Shown one piece after another: positions 35,454-44,556 of a DNA stretch of 64,000 nucleotides. The stretch spans positions 3,017 to 67,016 of the forward strand of contig JBAYFO010000015.1 of NCBI GenBank assembly GCA_041667115.1. Reading direction: 5' to 3'. Position 1 is the first letter of the stretch. Every line of letters starts with the position of its first letter. The position numbers were made by a program, and so were the translations under genes. The notes below the pieces were generated by a model, which was not told the origin of the DNA, did no database searches, and saw only the letters and a list, made by a program, of their open reading frames with translations. This DNA comes from UBA1563 sp041667115. Its GTDB lineage: Bacteria > Bacteroidota > Ignavibacteria > Ignavibacteriales > Ignavibacteriaceae.

Positions 35454-36077
35454 ATCGTTACAGAATTAGTGTTTGATGATTTTTTTGTTATCAACGAAAA
35501 GACCAGGAAAAAGATAAAAGGCTACGGAGAACTTTCCGCCAAGACAAATGCTTTTTTTCATGACTATATAAAGGGATATAATATCCCCACGGCGTTTGAG
35601 CATGTTCTTGAGAATGGTTCTTTAAAATTTTCACCTACTGTTGAGTTTCCGGTATATATAAAAATTCTCAATACAAGCAGTACTGATTTGTCTAGAATAT
35701 TTGCTCTGGAAAAAAACGCACCGCTTCAAGTTCCACTGTTTGAAAATTATTTAACCGCGGATTCAAATTATCAATTAAACGAGCATCATATTATTTCTTT
35801 TAATATTCTTCCTTTAGCAGATTTTAAAATGATGGGAAGAATAGCTACTAAGGTTAACGTCATCCTTAAATCTTTTTTTGAGAGAAGAAATCTTCTCCTA
35901 AGTGAAATGCGGTGTACTTTCGGAAAGAGTGGAGAAAAAGTTGTTTTGATGGGTCAATTCTGTCCACACCTGATAAAACTTCATCTCAAAGATGCGCCGG
36001 AAAAAGAGTTTGAGATTACAACTCCTTCATCAATTAAAAAATATTTAGAACTTTTTCAAGAAAGCGTTCAACATTAA
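35454..36077 (+). CDS. Degenerate PurC (SAICAR synthetase)-like protein
   Basis: I align it by eye along most of PurC: IPTAFEH with GIPTQME; PVYIKILN with PVECVVRN; a long middle; KVNVILKSFFERRNLLLSEMRCTFG with [25 protein letters not shown]; and VVLMGQFCPH with VVLGDEFSPD. The family's near-invariant residues are changed at each of these sites, so catalysis of CAIR plus aspartate ligation is doubtful. It also lacks about 20 N-terminal residues. The first standard start is GTG at 35469, but the only good ribosome site (AAGGAAG at 35440) is spaced for an ATC at 35454, hence my coordinate. It precedes psd, pssA, purS and purQ on the same strand. Confidence 0.65.
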   Translation: MVTELVFDDFFVINEKTRKKIKGYGELSAKTNAFFHDYIKGYNIPTAFEHVLENGSLKFSPTVEFPVYIKILNTSSTDLSRIFALEKNAPLQVPLFENYLTADSNYQLNEHHIISFNILPLADFKMMGRIATKVNVILKSFFERRNLLLSEMRCTFGKSGEKVVLMGQFCPHLIKLHLKDAPEKEFEITTPSSIKKYLELFQESVQH

Positions 36078-36737
36078 ATGTTTACAAAATATGGATATTC
36101 AACCATAAGTTTGGTTTTAATTATTTGCCTTATACTTGCTGCGACAAGTTTTTTCATTAATTCGATCCCGGTCAGAATTATCCTGTCGGTACTGATTATT
36201 TTTTTACTGGTATTTACTCTTAATTTTTTTCGCGATCCTGATCGGACAACTCCAACCGGGGAAAATATTGTAATCTCACCGGCAGACGGGACAGTCCTTT
36301 TTGTTAAAAATGTTACAGAAGAAAAATTCATCAAAGGGAAAGCCAAACAAATTTCTATCTTCATGTCTCCCCTCAACGTTCATGTTAACCGTATTCCGAT
36401 TACCGGGAAAGTTGAATATTTACAGTATCACAAAGGAGCATATCTAGTTGCTTATGATGACAAAGCTTCTGAAAAAAACGAACGAAATGAAATAGGCATT
36501 ACCGGGAACATCGGAAAGGTGTTATTTACACAAATCGCTGGGTTCGTCGCTAGAAGAATTGTCTCGGAACTTACCTTGGGGGACAGCGTTGTTGCCGGAA
36601 AGAGATTTGGAATGATTAAATTTGGCAGTCGAGTTGACGTTATTGTGCCGGAAACTTTTTCAACTTCATTGAAAAAAGGAGATAAAGTCTTCGCCGGAGA
36701 AACTATTTTATTTGAATCATCACTAGGTTTGAAATGA
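36078..36737 (+). CDS. psd: Phosphatidylserine decarboxylase
   Basis: Converts phosphatidylserine to phosphatidylethanolamine. At 219 residues it is the short form of the family. Two hydrophobic segments lie at about 8-50, then FFRDPDRTTP and SPADGTVLFV. The self-cleavage site that makes the pyruvoyl group is the Gly-Ser of GMIKFGSRVDV near residue 180. The ATG follows directly on the stop of the PurC-like gene, and the end overlaps pssA by four bases, the usual psd-pssA pair of this phylum. Confidence 0.95.
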   Translation: MFTKYGYSTISLVLIICLILAATSFFINSIPVRIILSVLIIFLLVFTLNFFRDPDRTTPTGENIVISPADGTVLFVKNVTEEKFIKGKAKQISIFMSPLNVHVNRIPITGKVEYLQYHKGAYLVAYDDKASEKNERNEIGITGNIGKVLFTQIAGFVARRIVSELTLGDSVVAGKRFGMIKFGSRVDVIVPETFSTSLKKGDKVFAGETILFESSLGLK

Positions 36738-37450
36738 CATTACAAAGCATGAAGCCGACAAAACGAATTTTTCCAAATTCGTTTACATCGTTAAATATAT
36801 TTTTTGGATTTTTATCAATATTAGAAACTGCCCAGCAGAATTATGATTTAGCTGCATGGTTGATCGGTGCTGCAGCAATCTTTGATGCACTTGACGGAGT
36901 TGCCGCACGCATTACAAAATCCAGCAGCCAGTTTGGAGTTGAACTTGATTCACTTTCCGATGTTGTTAGTTTTGGTGTTGCTCCCGCCTTTTTAATTTAT
37001 GAAATCGGATTAAAAAGATTAGACACTATCGGAATTATTATTGCCGGAATCTTTTTGTTATGTGGAGCATTTAGGCTTGCAAGGTTCAATTCACAGTTGG
37101 TTGGATTTAAGAAAGAGTATTTCGTTGGGTTGCCCATACCGACCGCAGCATTAACTGTCGCTGCATACATTTTAGTCTTTGGAACAGGCGATTATTTGCC
37201 TTCTTCATATAACCTATACACAATTACACTCGTGCTGACGTTGGCAGTTCTGATGGTCAGCCGGTTCAGGTATGAAACGTTACCCCATTTTACTAAACGA
37301 GGGGTAAAAGAAAAACCATTTCATTTCTCCTTTTTTGCACTTAGTTTAGCAGCACTTTTATTAACAGAAGGAAAAGCAATTTTCTTAATCTTTCTTTTCA
37401 TAGTTCTCTTTGGTATTTTTAATTCGGTTTACATGAAGTTTAAAAAATGA
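36734..37450 (+). CDS. pssA: CDP-diacylglycerol-serine O-phosphatidyltransferase
   Basis: Makes phosphatidylserine from CDP-diacylglycerol and serine at the inner membrane. The CDP-alcohol phosphotransferase motif is complete (DGVAAR, then G-x3-D-x3-D) in DALDGVAARITKSSSQFG followed by VELDSLSDVVSFG. About seven hydrophobic segments follow over 238 residues. The start overlaps the psd stop (ATGA). An in-frame ATG five codons further in is an alternative. Confidence 0.95.
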   Translation: MTLQSMKPTKRIFPNSFTSLNIFFGFLSILETAQQNYDLAAWLIGAAAIFDALDGVAARITKSSSQFGVELDSLSDVVSFGVAPAFLIYEIGLKRLDTIGIIIAGIFLLCGAFRLARFNSQLVGFKKEYFVGLPIPTAALTVAAYILVFGTGDYLPSSYNLYTITLVLTLAVLMVSRFRYETLPHFTKRGVKEKPFHFSFFALSLAALLLTEGKAIFLIFLFIVLFGIFNSVYMKFKK

Positions 37451-37462
37451 GTAAGGCTTACA

Positions 37463-37720
37463 TTGTATAAAGCAAATGTTATAATCAAACGAAAAAAATC
37501 AATCTTAGATCCGCAAGGGAAAGCTGCCGAACACGGTGCTGTGTTGCTTGGATTTAAAAACATCACAAACGTTAGAATTGACAAACAGGTTGAATTCCTT
37601 GTGCACGTTGCAGATGAAGCAATGGCTACTCAAGAAGTCTCCGAGTTTTGTACAAAACTCCTGAGTAATCCTACCATGGAAGATTTTGAAATTACTTTAG
37701 AAAAAATTGATGAAGCTTAA
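37463..37720 (+). CDS. purS: Phosphoribosylformylglycinamidine synthase subunit PurS
   Basis: The small subunit that bridges PurL and PurQ in the three-part FGAM synthetase. It has 85 residues with the typical KANVIIKRKKSILDPQGKA start and VRIDKQVEF. It starts with TTG, supported by a GTAAGG site six bases upstream. Its stop overlaps the purQ start, so the two are coupled. purL is not in the window. Confidence 0.95.
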   Translation: MYKANVIIKRKKSILDPQGKAAEHGAVLLGFKNITNVRIDKQVEFLVHVADEAMATQEVSEFCTKLLSNPTMEDFEITLEKIDEA

Positions 37721-38405
37721 ATTCGGCGTAGTTGTTTTTCCCGGTTCTAATTGCGATCACGATGCTTATCATGTTTTAAAACATATTTTGGATCAAGAAA
37801 CCGTTTATCTCTGGCACAAAGATACTGACATTCAGAATAGTGATGTGATTATTCTGCCAGGTGGATTTTCTTACGGAGATTACATTAGAACAGGTGCCGT
37901 TGCTAAACTTTCTCCCATCATGAATTCGGTAATTGAGTTTGCGAATAAAGGCGGAATCGTGTTCGGCATTTGTAATGGCTTTCAAATTTTAACGGAATCC
38001 GGTTTGTTGCCGGGAGCATTGATTAAAAATAAAAATTTACAGTTTATCTGCAAGGATGTTTATATCACTTCGGTAAACGAAGGTTCGCTCTTAACAAAAT
38101 CTCTTGAGAAAAAAACATTGCTGACCCCGGTAGCGCATGGCGAGGGAAATTATTTTACAGATGATGAAACATTGAAATCACTCGAAAAGAACAATCAAAT
38201 TCTTTTCAAATATTCTTCCGGGACAGGGGAATTTTCTGAGGCGTACAATCCAAACGGTTCTCTGATGAACATCGCCGGCATAATGAACAAAGAAGGAAAT
38301 GTCTTCGGCATGATGCCGCATCCCGAAAGAAGTAGTGATCTTCAACTAGGCAAAACCGATGGTTTGCAAATTTTTAATTCTTTAATACAAAATTTTATTA
38401 AATAG
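37710..38405 (+). CDS. purQ: Phosphoribosylformylglycinamidine synthase subunit PurQ
   Basis: The glutaminase subunit of FGAM synthetase. It has class I amidotransferase motifs: VVFPGSNCDHDA at the start, the nucleophile Cys in VFGICNGFQIL near residue 92, and the His-x-Glu pair in MMPHPERSSD near 210. I start it at the ATG at 37710, inside the end of purS, rather than the TTG one codon earlier. It has 231 residues, the normal length. Confidence 0.96.
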   Translation: MKLKFGVVVFPGSNCDHDAYHVLKHILDQETVYLWHKDTDIQNSDVIILPGGFSYGDYIRTGAVAKLSPIMNSVIEFANKGGIVFGICNGFQILTESGLLPGALIKNKNLQFICKDVYITSVNEGSLLTKSLEKKTLLTPVAHGEGNYFTDDETLKSLEKNNQILFKYSSGTGEFSEAYNPNGSLMNIAGIMNKEGNVFGMMPHPERSSDLQLGKTDGLQIFNSLIQNFIK

Positions 38406-38416
38406 AAGGATCAATC

Positions 38417-38611
38417 ATGTTTAGCAATATAGGCCTACCTGAAATACTTATTATTATGTTTGTGCTTGTGCTTTTGTTTGGCGCTAAAAAAATTCCCGAA
38501 CTTGCACAGGGTATTGGAAAAGGAATGAAAGAATTTAAAAAAGCGATGAAAGACGAAGAAGGCGAAAAGAAAATCTCCGACAAAAATCAGTCATCAGAAA
38601 ATAAAGAATAA
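38417..38611 (+). CDS. tatA: Sec-independent translocase protein TatA, first copy
   Basis: 64 residues. One hydrophobic N-terminal helix (LPEILIIMFVLVLLFGAKKIPELAQG) is followed by an amphipathic helix with GKGMKEFKKAM and a charged tail. This is the TatA/TatE pattern, including the FGxKKIPEL hinge. It forms the pore-like oligomer of the twin-arginine pathway. AAGGA lies before the ATG. A second tatA-type gene follows three bases later; tatC is not in the window. Confidence 0.93.
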   Translation: MFSNIGLPEILIIMFVLVLLFGAKKIPELAQGIGKGMKEFKKAMKDEEGEKKISDKNQSSENKE

Positions 38612-38614
38612 CTT

Positions 38615-38794
38615 ATGTTTGGCAATATCGGTGCTACGGAAATAATTGTAATTGCAGTAGTTGCTCTTCTTCTCTTCGGACCTAAAAAACTTCCCGAAAT
38701 GATGCAAAGCGTTGGAAAAGGAATTAAAGATTTCAAAAAATCTTTGAACGAAGTTGAAGAAGAAATAAAAAATTCAATTGACGATAAGAAATAA
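38615..38794 (+). CDS. tatA: Second TatA/TatB-type translocase protein
   Basis: A 59-residue frame beginning MFGNIGATEIIVIAVVALLL, then FGPKKLPEMMQSVGKGIKDFKKSL and an acidic tail. It has the same hinge and amphipathic helix as the gene just upstream and is clearly a tandem duplicate. It starts three bases after the first copy ends. The two N-termini share the pattern MFxNIGxxEI. It may be a TatA isoform or take the TatB role. Confidence 0.9.
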   Translation: MFGNIGATEIIVIAVVALLLFGPKKLPEMMQSVGKGIKDFKKSLNEVEEEIKNSIDDKK

Positions 38795-38834
38795 TCTGCC
38801 CACACTATATCTATAAAACTGCAAGAGGATTTTT

Positions 38835-40268
38835 TTGATTGGTTATAAAAATCAGAGCGAAAAATTACGCCTTATAAGAGAAGGTAATTTATCTTTAATT
38901 GAAAATGTTCAGGACTTCCTTGCAAGAATTGAAACCAGAAAAAACTTAAATGCATTCAATTTCCTTTTTAAGGAGGAAGCCCTGCAAAAAGCAAAAGAAG
39001 TTGAACAGAAAATCACATCAGGCTCGTTCGGAAAGCTAGCAGGGATGGTAATCGCCGTAAAAGATGTTCTGGCTATTAAAGATAAACCACTTACCTGCTC
39101 TTCAAAAATTTTAGAAAATTTTTCTTCTCTTTATACCGCAACGGCTGTCCAAAAATTACTTGACGAAGATGCTATTATCATCGGGAAAACAAATTGTGAT
39201 GAGTTTGCGATGGGTTCTTCGAATGAAAATTCAGCATTCGGTCTGGTAAAAAATCCAGTTGATGAAACCCGTGTTACCGGCGGTTCGAGCGGAGGTTCTG
39301 CCGCTGCAGTTGCTGCAAATCTTTGTGATGTTTCATTGGGAACCGATACCGGAGGCTCTATCCGTCAACCGGCGGCATTTTGTGGTATTTACGGATTAAA
39401 ACCAACGTACGGACTTGTTTCCCGGTTTGGATTAACTGCATTCGCTTCTTCTTTTGATACGATTGGTCCATTTGCACATTCGATTGAAGATATCGCTCTT
39501 ATTTTGGAAGTCCTTTCGGGACACGATAAAAACGATTCAACTTCAATGAATACGGAAAAGAAATCCTATTCGGAGATACTCAATAATCAAAAGCAAAAAT
39601 TAAAAATCGGAATTCCGAAAGAATACTTTGCGGAAGGATTATCTCTTGAAATTAAAGAACAAATCGAAATTGCAATTCAAAAATTAAAGGAATTGGATTT
39701 TTCTGTAGAAGAAGTTTCTCTTCCACACACTGAGTATTCAATTGCAACGTATTATATATTAACTACGGCGGAAGCCTCGTCAAATCTTGCGCGGTTTGAC
39801 GGCGCAAGATATGGGTATCGTTCAAAACAAAGTTCTACTCTTGCAAAAATGTATAAAGCTTCCCGTTCCGAAGGATTTGGCAGCGAAGTAAAACGTAGAA
39901 TTATGCTGGGGACTTACGTGTTATCTTCAGGGTATTATGATGCTTACTACAAAAAGGCGCAGCAAGTAAGAAGAAAAATTAAAGAAGATTTTGATAAAGT
40001 TTTTACTCAAGTTGATGTTCTCCTAACGCCAACCACTCCAACGACCGCATTTAAGTTTGGTGAAAAAACAACCGATCCAATCGAAATGTATCTGAGCGAT
40101 ATCTTCACTACTTCGGCAAATCTTGCCGGAATACCGGGAATCAACATTCCCATTGGAAAAGATAAAAACAATTTGCCAATAGGATTACAGCTATTAGCAA
40201 ATCAATTTGAAGAAGAAAAGCTTTTACAGCTTGGATCAATTTTAAAAGAAGAAATTCTTACAAATTAA
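38835..40268 (+). CDS. gatA: Aspartyl/glutamyl-tRNA amidotransferase subunit A
   Basis: The amidase subunit that hydrolyses glutamine to amidate Glu-tRNA(Gln) or Asp-tRNA(Asn). The amidase-signature Lys is in VIAVKDVLAIKD near residue 74, and the Ser-cisSer pair is in GGSSGGSAAAVAAN and GTDTGGSIRQPAAF. The 477 residues are full length. It starts with TTG, supported by GAGGA six bases upstream. gatB and gatC are not adjacent. Its 3' end overlaps the convergent purE by 11 bases. Confidence 0.96.
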   Translation: MIGYKNQSEKLRLIREGNLSLIENVQDFLARIETRKNLNAFNFLFKEEALQKAKEVEQKITSGSFGKLAGMVIAVKDVLAIKDKPLTCSSKILENFSSLYTATAVQKLLDEDAIIIGKTNCDEFAMGSSNENSAFGLVKNPVDETRVTGGSSGGSAAAVAANLCDVSLGTDTGGSIRQPAAFCGIYGLKPTYGLVSRFGLTAFASSFDTIGPFAHSIEDIALILEVLSGHDKNDSTSMNTEKKSYSEILNNQKQKLKIGIPKEYFAEGLSLEIKEQIEIAIQKLKELDFSVEEVSLPHTEYSIATYYILTTAEASSNLARFDGARYGYRSKQSSTLAKMYKASRSEGFGSEVKRRIMLGTYVLSSGYYDAYYKKAQQVRRKIKEDFDKVFTQVDVLLTPTTPTTAFKFGEKTTDPIEMYLSDIFTTSANLAGIPGINIPIGKDKNNLPIGLQLLANQFEEEKLLQLGSILKEEILTN

Positions 40269-40752
40269 GTTTTTCGTTTTTCTTTTGCGATTCTTCGCTT
40301 AGAGATTTTTTATACGCAATCATTTTCTTCATGAGGTTGCTATCGCTTAACGCGAGCATCTGTATTGCTAGCAATCCTGCATTTTTCGCTTGATTAATTC
40401 CAACCGTAGCGACCGGAACGCCCGCAGGCATTTGTACAATTGAAAGAAGTGAATCCAGTCCATCTAATGATTTGGCTTTTACCGGAATACCAATTACAGG
40501 GAGTGGTGTAAAAGCTGCTGCAACACCCGGTAGATGCGCTGCCCCACCGGCTCCGGCAATAATAATTTTCATCCCCCGTTTGTGTGCTTCGCTAGCAAAA
40601 TCTGCTAAGATGTATGGTGAACGATGAGCCGAAATTACTTTTACTTCAAATGGAATTTTAAATTGTCGTAATACATCTACCGCTTCTTTCATAACAGGCA
40701 AATCGGAATCACTTCCCATTATTATTCCGACAATTGGTTTTTGTGCTTTCAT
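40258..40752 (-). CDS. purE: N5-carboxyaminoimidazole ribonucleotide mutase
   Basis: Class I PurE, moving the carboxyl group of N5-CAIR to C4 in purine synthesis. It has VGIIMGSDSDLPVMKEA at the start, the catalytic His in VISAHRSPYIL near residue 43, and AGGAAHLPGVAAAFTPLPVIGIPV. The 164 residues match the family. A GAGGAAA site precedes the ATG. It is convergent with gatA and downstream of comEC. Confidence 0.96.
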   Translation of the reverse strand: MKAQKPIVGIIMGSDSDLPVMKEAVDVLRQFKIPFEVKVISAHRSPYILADFASEAHKRGMKIIIAGAGGAAHLPGVAAAFTPLPVIGIPVKAKSLDGLDSLLSIVQMPAGVPVATVGINQAKNAGLLAIQMLALSDSNLMKKMIAYKKSLSEESQKKNEKLNL

Positions 40753-40779
40753 ACTTTCCTCATTTCTTTAATTCTTTAT

Positions 40780-43185
40780 TTAAATGTTTCTCCAATTTAG
40801 CTTTTTTATTATATCGCCGTCAGATTGTAATATTACCGCACCTTCATTATCCGTGCGTAAAATATTCGAGTTGCGCTGTTTTAATCGTTCCAGCACCACT
40901 TCTGACGGATGACCGAATTTGTTTTGTTCACCAACGCTAACCAAACTAATATCCGGTGTTACAAAATTAAGGAAATTTTCACTGGAACTTGTTTTACTTC
41001 CATGATGTCCCAACTTTAATACATCCGTGTCTAAAAAGTTTTTCCATCGAACCGTTAAAAAATTTTCCATTTGAATATGTGCGTCTCCAACAAAGAGAAA
41101 CGATGTTTTTCCAAAAACAAGTTTTACTATCCCGCTTCTATCATTGATCTTAAAATTACTGACAGGCGGTTTGTGCGTGTCACAAAGAAAATAAACTTTT
41201 GCCTCCCCATCTTCTAAAATTGTATTCCGGAAATACTTTAATGGAATTTTTCTTATCGAGAGAAGTTGTTCAAGATAGAGATCATTTATATCTGTTGAAT
41301 CCAAATCCGGTTTTATAATTTCTTTGAAGCGGTTTTCAAAGACTAAAGAAACCAAGCCTCCAAAATGATCAGTGTCCATGTGAGAAATAATTCCATAGTC
41401 TATTTTTGAAATTCCAAGATAATCGAGCAATGGAATAATCACGCGTGCACCGTTATCATAATTGAATTGAGAACTTCCCCCATCAAGTAAGATTGTTTTC
41501 CCGTTCGGAAGTTTTATAAGAAAGGCATCACCTTGCCCAACATCGATCATCATAACAGATAGTTTTCCGTCAGGTAAAATGTTTTTGTTATCGAGTGTAC
41601 AAAAAACGACAACATTACACGATACTAAGAAAATTAGAAGAAACTTTGTCAACATCCGTTTCATATATCGGAGGGTAAAGATCAAAAAGAAGAGGCAACA
41701 ATAAAAAATTATAGCATCTTGCAGAGTAAAATTTGGTACCCGGATAAAAGAGAAATCCTGAGTAGCTGAAATTTTTATCAACCGGTATAGGATTGCTATT
41801 AATCCATCCCCTGCAGCTGCAAAAGTGTTGGCAGCATGCGAAGAAATAATTGAAACAAACAACGTTACTAATCCGTTGGCAAGAATTAATGAAATTCCCG
41901 GAATGACAAAGAGATTTGAGATAAGTGCAATGATTGAAATTTTTCCAAAATAATAATTTGTAACAGGAAGTACGCCGATTTGTGCTGTTAACGACATAAA
42001 GAACATCGCTAAAATCACTTTAATGAATTTGCTTTTCAGATTTAGTTCTTTCATCCAATTCGAAAAATATGGATAGAGACCAATGGTTGCCATAACGGCA
42101 ATAAATGAAAGTTGAAACCCGGGATCAAAAAGCTGATTCACATCCATTAATAAAATTACTAGTGCAGCTATGGCTATTGTGTTCCATGCATTAATTTCTC
42201 TGTTTGACAAAGAAGCAGCAAATACTACAAGAGCCATTATTGTTGCGCGCAATACGGCAGGCTGCAATCCTGTAATTAATAAAAAGAAAACTAGTGTAGT
42301 TATCGTTAATATCGTGCGAAAATAAATATTAACCCTTCCGAAGAGAATGATAAATATTACTGCAATAAAACCGACTTGCTGACCCGAAACCGCAAGAACA
42401 TGCGCTACGCCGGAATTGATAAATTCCATTTTAGTTTCGTTATCAATTTCACTTTTATCTCCAAGCAGTAATCCTTTTATTAGTCCAACTGCTTGCGGTT
42501 TTTGTAATTCATCAATTTTTTCAGCAATGTTTTTTCTTATTGAAAAAACCAATGCCGGGAAATAGAAAACAGTTGCCTGTAGTATCTTTACATCATCAGG
42601 AGTTTTTACCGAAAGGAATCCTGTTACACCTTGTTTTAACAAATATGAGCGGTAATCAAATTCTCCAGGATTACGACTCCCCTTCCCTCTGTTATACACA
42701 CCTTTTACCACTACAATATTACCCGGATTCAGTTTATTGAAAAGATTTTTAAACTCATTCTCATCGTTTGATTTTACACGGCAAATAAGAAGATATTTCC
42801 CGGTTATTTTTTTATCAGCATAAATAATCGAATCGGTTACGATCTTAAATGTAAAATCATGTTGTCTTTTAATCTCGATGCTGGAGATTTGCCCGGTTAT
42901 TTTTAAGTCTTTCACAAATTGTTGTGAAACGGGATAATGAACCTCATTTCTATTTTGGAAAGAAAATAACAACGCTCCCGAAAAGAAAACCGGAATCAAA
43001 GAATACGCGAAAGAAGGAATATCTGCAATCTTCGTTTTAAGAATCTTTAAGAGAAGAAATGAAATTACAATTGAAATAAGAAACGCAAAACCAAGCACAT
43101 AAAAACTTAGTTGAAAAACAGATTGAAAAATTATCCCTAAAATTAAACCGATGGTAATACCGATTAAGGGATACTGCTTTAGCAT
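40780..43185 (-). CDS. comEC: ComEC/Rec2 DNA-uptake channel protein
   Basis: An 801-residue inner-membrane protein: N-terminal membrane segments and a DUF4131-like region, then the competence domain (GLLLGDKSEIDNETKMEFINSGVAHVLAVSGQ near residue 240) with many membrane segments. A C-terminal metallo-beta-lactamase domain follows, with VMMIDVGQGDAFLIKLPNGK, ISHMDTDHFGG and LKLGHHGSKTSS. All three parts appear intact, so the cell may be naturally competent. It overlaps the upstream metalloenzyme gene by seven bases. Confidence 0.94.
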   Translation of the reverse strand: MLKQYPLIGITIGLILGIIFQSVFQLSFYVLGFAFLISIVISFLLLKILKTKIADIPSFAYSLIPVFFSGALLFSFQNRNEVHYPVSQQFVKDLKITGQISSIEIKRQHDFTFKIVTDSIIYADKKITGKYLLICRVKSNDENEFKNLFNKLNPGNIVVVKGVYNRGKGSRNPGEFDYRSYLLKQGVTGFLSVKTPDDVKILQATVFYFPALVFSIRKNIAEKIDELQKPQAVGLIKGLLLGDKSEIDNETKMEFINSGVAHVLAVSGQQVGFIAVIFIILFGRVNIYFRTILTITTLVFFLLITGLQPAVLRATIMALVVFAASLSNREINAWNTIAIAALVILLMDVNQLFDPGFQLSFIAVMATIGLYPYFSNWMKELNLKSKFIKVILAMFFMSLTAQIGVLPVTNYYFGKISIIALISNLFVIPGISLILANGLVTLFVSIISSHAANTFAAAGDGLIAILYRLIKISATQDFSFIRVPNFTLQDAIIFYCCLFFLIFTLRYMKRMLTKFLLIFLVSCNVVVFCTLDNKNILPDGKLSVMMIDVGQGDAFLIKLPNGKTILLDGGSSQFNYDNGARVIIPLLDYLGISKIDYGIISHMDTDHFGGLVSLVFENRFKEIIKPDLDSTDINDLYLEQLLSIRKIPLKYFRNTILEDGEAKVYFLCDTHKPPVSNFKINDRSGIVKLVFGKTSFLFVGDAHIQMENFLTVRWKNFLDTDVLKLGHHGSKTSSSENFLNFVTPDISLVSVGEQNKFGHPSEVVLERLKQRNSNILRTDNEGAVILQSDGDIIKKLNWRNI

Positions 43186-44096
43186 AAATTATTTATTATT
43201 GCGCCTTTGATATCGGAGAGGTCGGAAATACTTTCTGAAATGACTTTAGCTTTATATCCAGCAGTCATTAACAAAGACGGATTTGTGGTATGTGTTTTTA
43301 CTGATAAATCTTCAACGTTCCCATGATCGGAACAAAGAATGATCGAAAGTTTTTGCTCATCGAACTGAGTAAAAATATGGCATAAAAAATCATCAAGAGT
43401 TCTAAAAGTTGATTCGGTTTCTTCATCATATCTCCCGTGTCCGAGATGGTCGGTCAAAAAATATTCGAACGCTGTGAAGGAATGGCTGTAAGCAATATTC
43501 AACAGATTTTCTGCGGCTTGTTCTGCAGAGATGATAGGAAGCTCGTATCCAAGCTTTTTGTTCCACCGAGCGTTGGTAATTTCCGCAGTTAACGCATTGC
43601 CGGAGATGACCTCATCATATCCATTCAAATGCATTCCGTTAAGGTTACAACTTAACGTTGTAACGCTTAATCTTTTTTTGCCTGAATCTATGTAATCGAA
43701 AAATATTTGTGGATATGCATTTGCGAAAATCACTTTTTCCCCTTTATCAAAAAAATATTTGAAAATATTTTCTTCTTTGATTACCGGGATAAGCGTTGAA
43801 TATGGAAATGGACCAAAATGTTGGTTGATAATTTGCGGAGCTTTTACACCACAAAAAATAGATGTTTGCCCGGTACCACTCTGCGGAAGTCCTTCTATCC
43901 CCATCAAAGCATCCACCGGCGAAAGAAATATTTTCCCGTTTGTTAAATATTGATTTCCAAGATGGGGGATTTCACCAAAAATTTTTTCAAACGTTTTAAA
44001 TCCGTACTTGAAAAAAGGATTCCATTCAAAGTTCTTCTTCCCGATCCCGACTCCGTCCAAAAAAAGAAGCAGAATATGATGATCAGATTTTTTCAT
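43179..44096 (-). CDS. Alkaline-phosphatase-superfamily metalloenzyme
   Basis: A 305-residue protein with superfamily metal-site motifs: LLLFLDGVGIGKKN near residue 9, LPQSGTGQTSIFCG near 67 with the probable nucleophile Ser/Thr, TDHLGHGRYDEET and LCSDHGNVEDLS. It belongs with the phosphopentomutase/phosphoglycerate-mutase-like metalloenzymes, but is shorter than either. Its substrate is unknown. It is sandwiched between dtd and comEC with overlapping or near-contiguous ends. Confidence 0.8.
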   Translation of the reverse strand: MKKSDHHILLLFLDGVGIGKKNFEWNPFFKYGFKTFEKIFGEIPHLGNQYLTNGKIFLSPVDALMGIEGLPQSGTGQTSIFCGVKAPQIINQHFGPFPYSTLIPVIKEENIFKYFFDKGEKVIFANAYPQIFFDYIDSGKKRLSVTTLSCNLNGMHLNGYDEVISGNALTAEITNARWNKKLGYELPIISAEQAAENLLNIAYSHSFTAFEYFLTDHLGHGRYDEETESTFRTLDDFLCHIFTQFDEQKLSIILCSDHGNVEDLSVKTHTTNPSLLMTAGYKAKVISESISDLSDIKGAIINNLC

Positions 44097-44097
44097 C

Positions 44098-44556
44098 TTA
44101 TTGTTTCGGATTAGATTCTATCATAATCGTAACCGGACCATCATTAAAGATTTTTACATTCATCATTGCGCCAAAAATTCCGGTTTTAATTTTCGTTTCA
44201 CCCAGGTTTTGTTTTAATCTTTCTATAAATTTTTCATACAGAGGAATAGCAATCTCCGGTTTCGCCGCCTCAGTAAAACTTGGACGATTCCCCTTTTGCG
44301 AATCACCATAAAGTGTGAATTGAGAAACAAGTAGAATTTCCCCGTTTGTTTCTTTGATAGAGAGATTCATCTTTTCATTTTTGTCTTCAAAGATGCGCAA
44401 GTTGCAGCATTTATCTGCTATAAAAATAACGTCATCAACGGTATCGCTGGTTTTTATCCCTAATAGAATTACAAATCCTTTCCCAATTTCAGCTAAGTAA
44501 TTTTCACCTTCAATTAAAACAGAACCTTCGCTCACCCTTTGAACTAACGCTTTCAT
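44098..44556 (-). CDS. dtd: D-aminoacyl-tRNA deacylase
   Basis: Hydrolyses D-amino acids from mischarged tRNA. It has 152 residues with MKALVQRVSEGSV at the start, the active-site segment LVSQFTLYGDSQKGNRPSF and the NDGPVTI motif near the end. A GGGGAG site lies inside the end of prmC, and the ATG overlaps that gene's stop. Confidence 0.96.
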   Translation of the reverse strand: MKALVQRVSEGSVLIEGENYLAEIGKGFVILLGIKTSDTVDDVIFIADKCCNLRIFEDKNEKMNLSIKETNGEILLVSQFTLYGDSQKGNRPSFTEAAKPEIAIPLYEKFIERLKQNLGETKIKTGIFGAMMNVKIFNDGPVTIMIESNPKQ

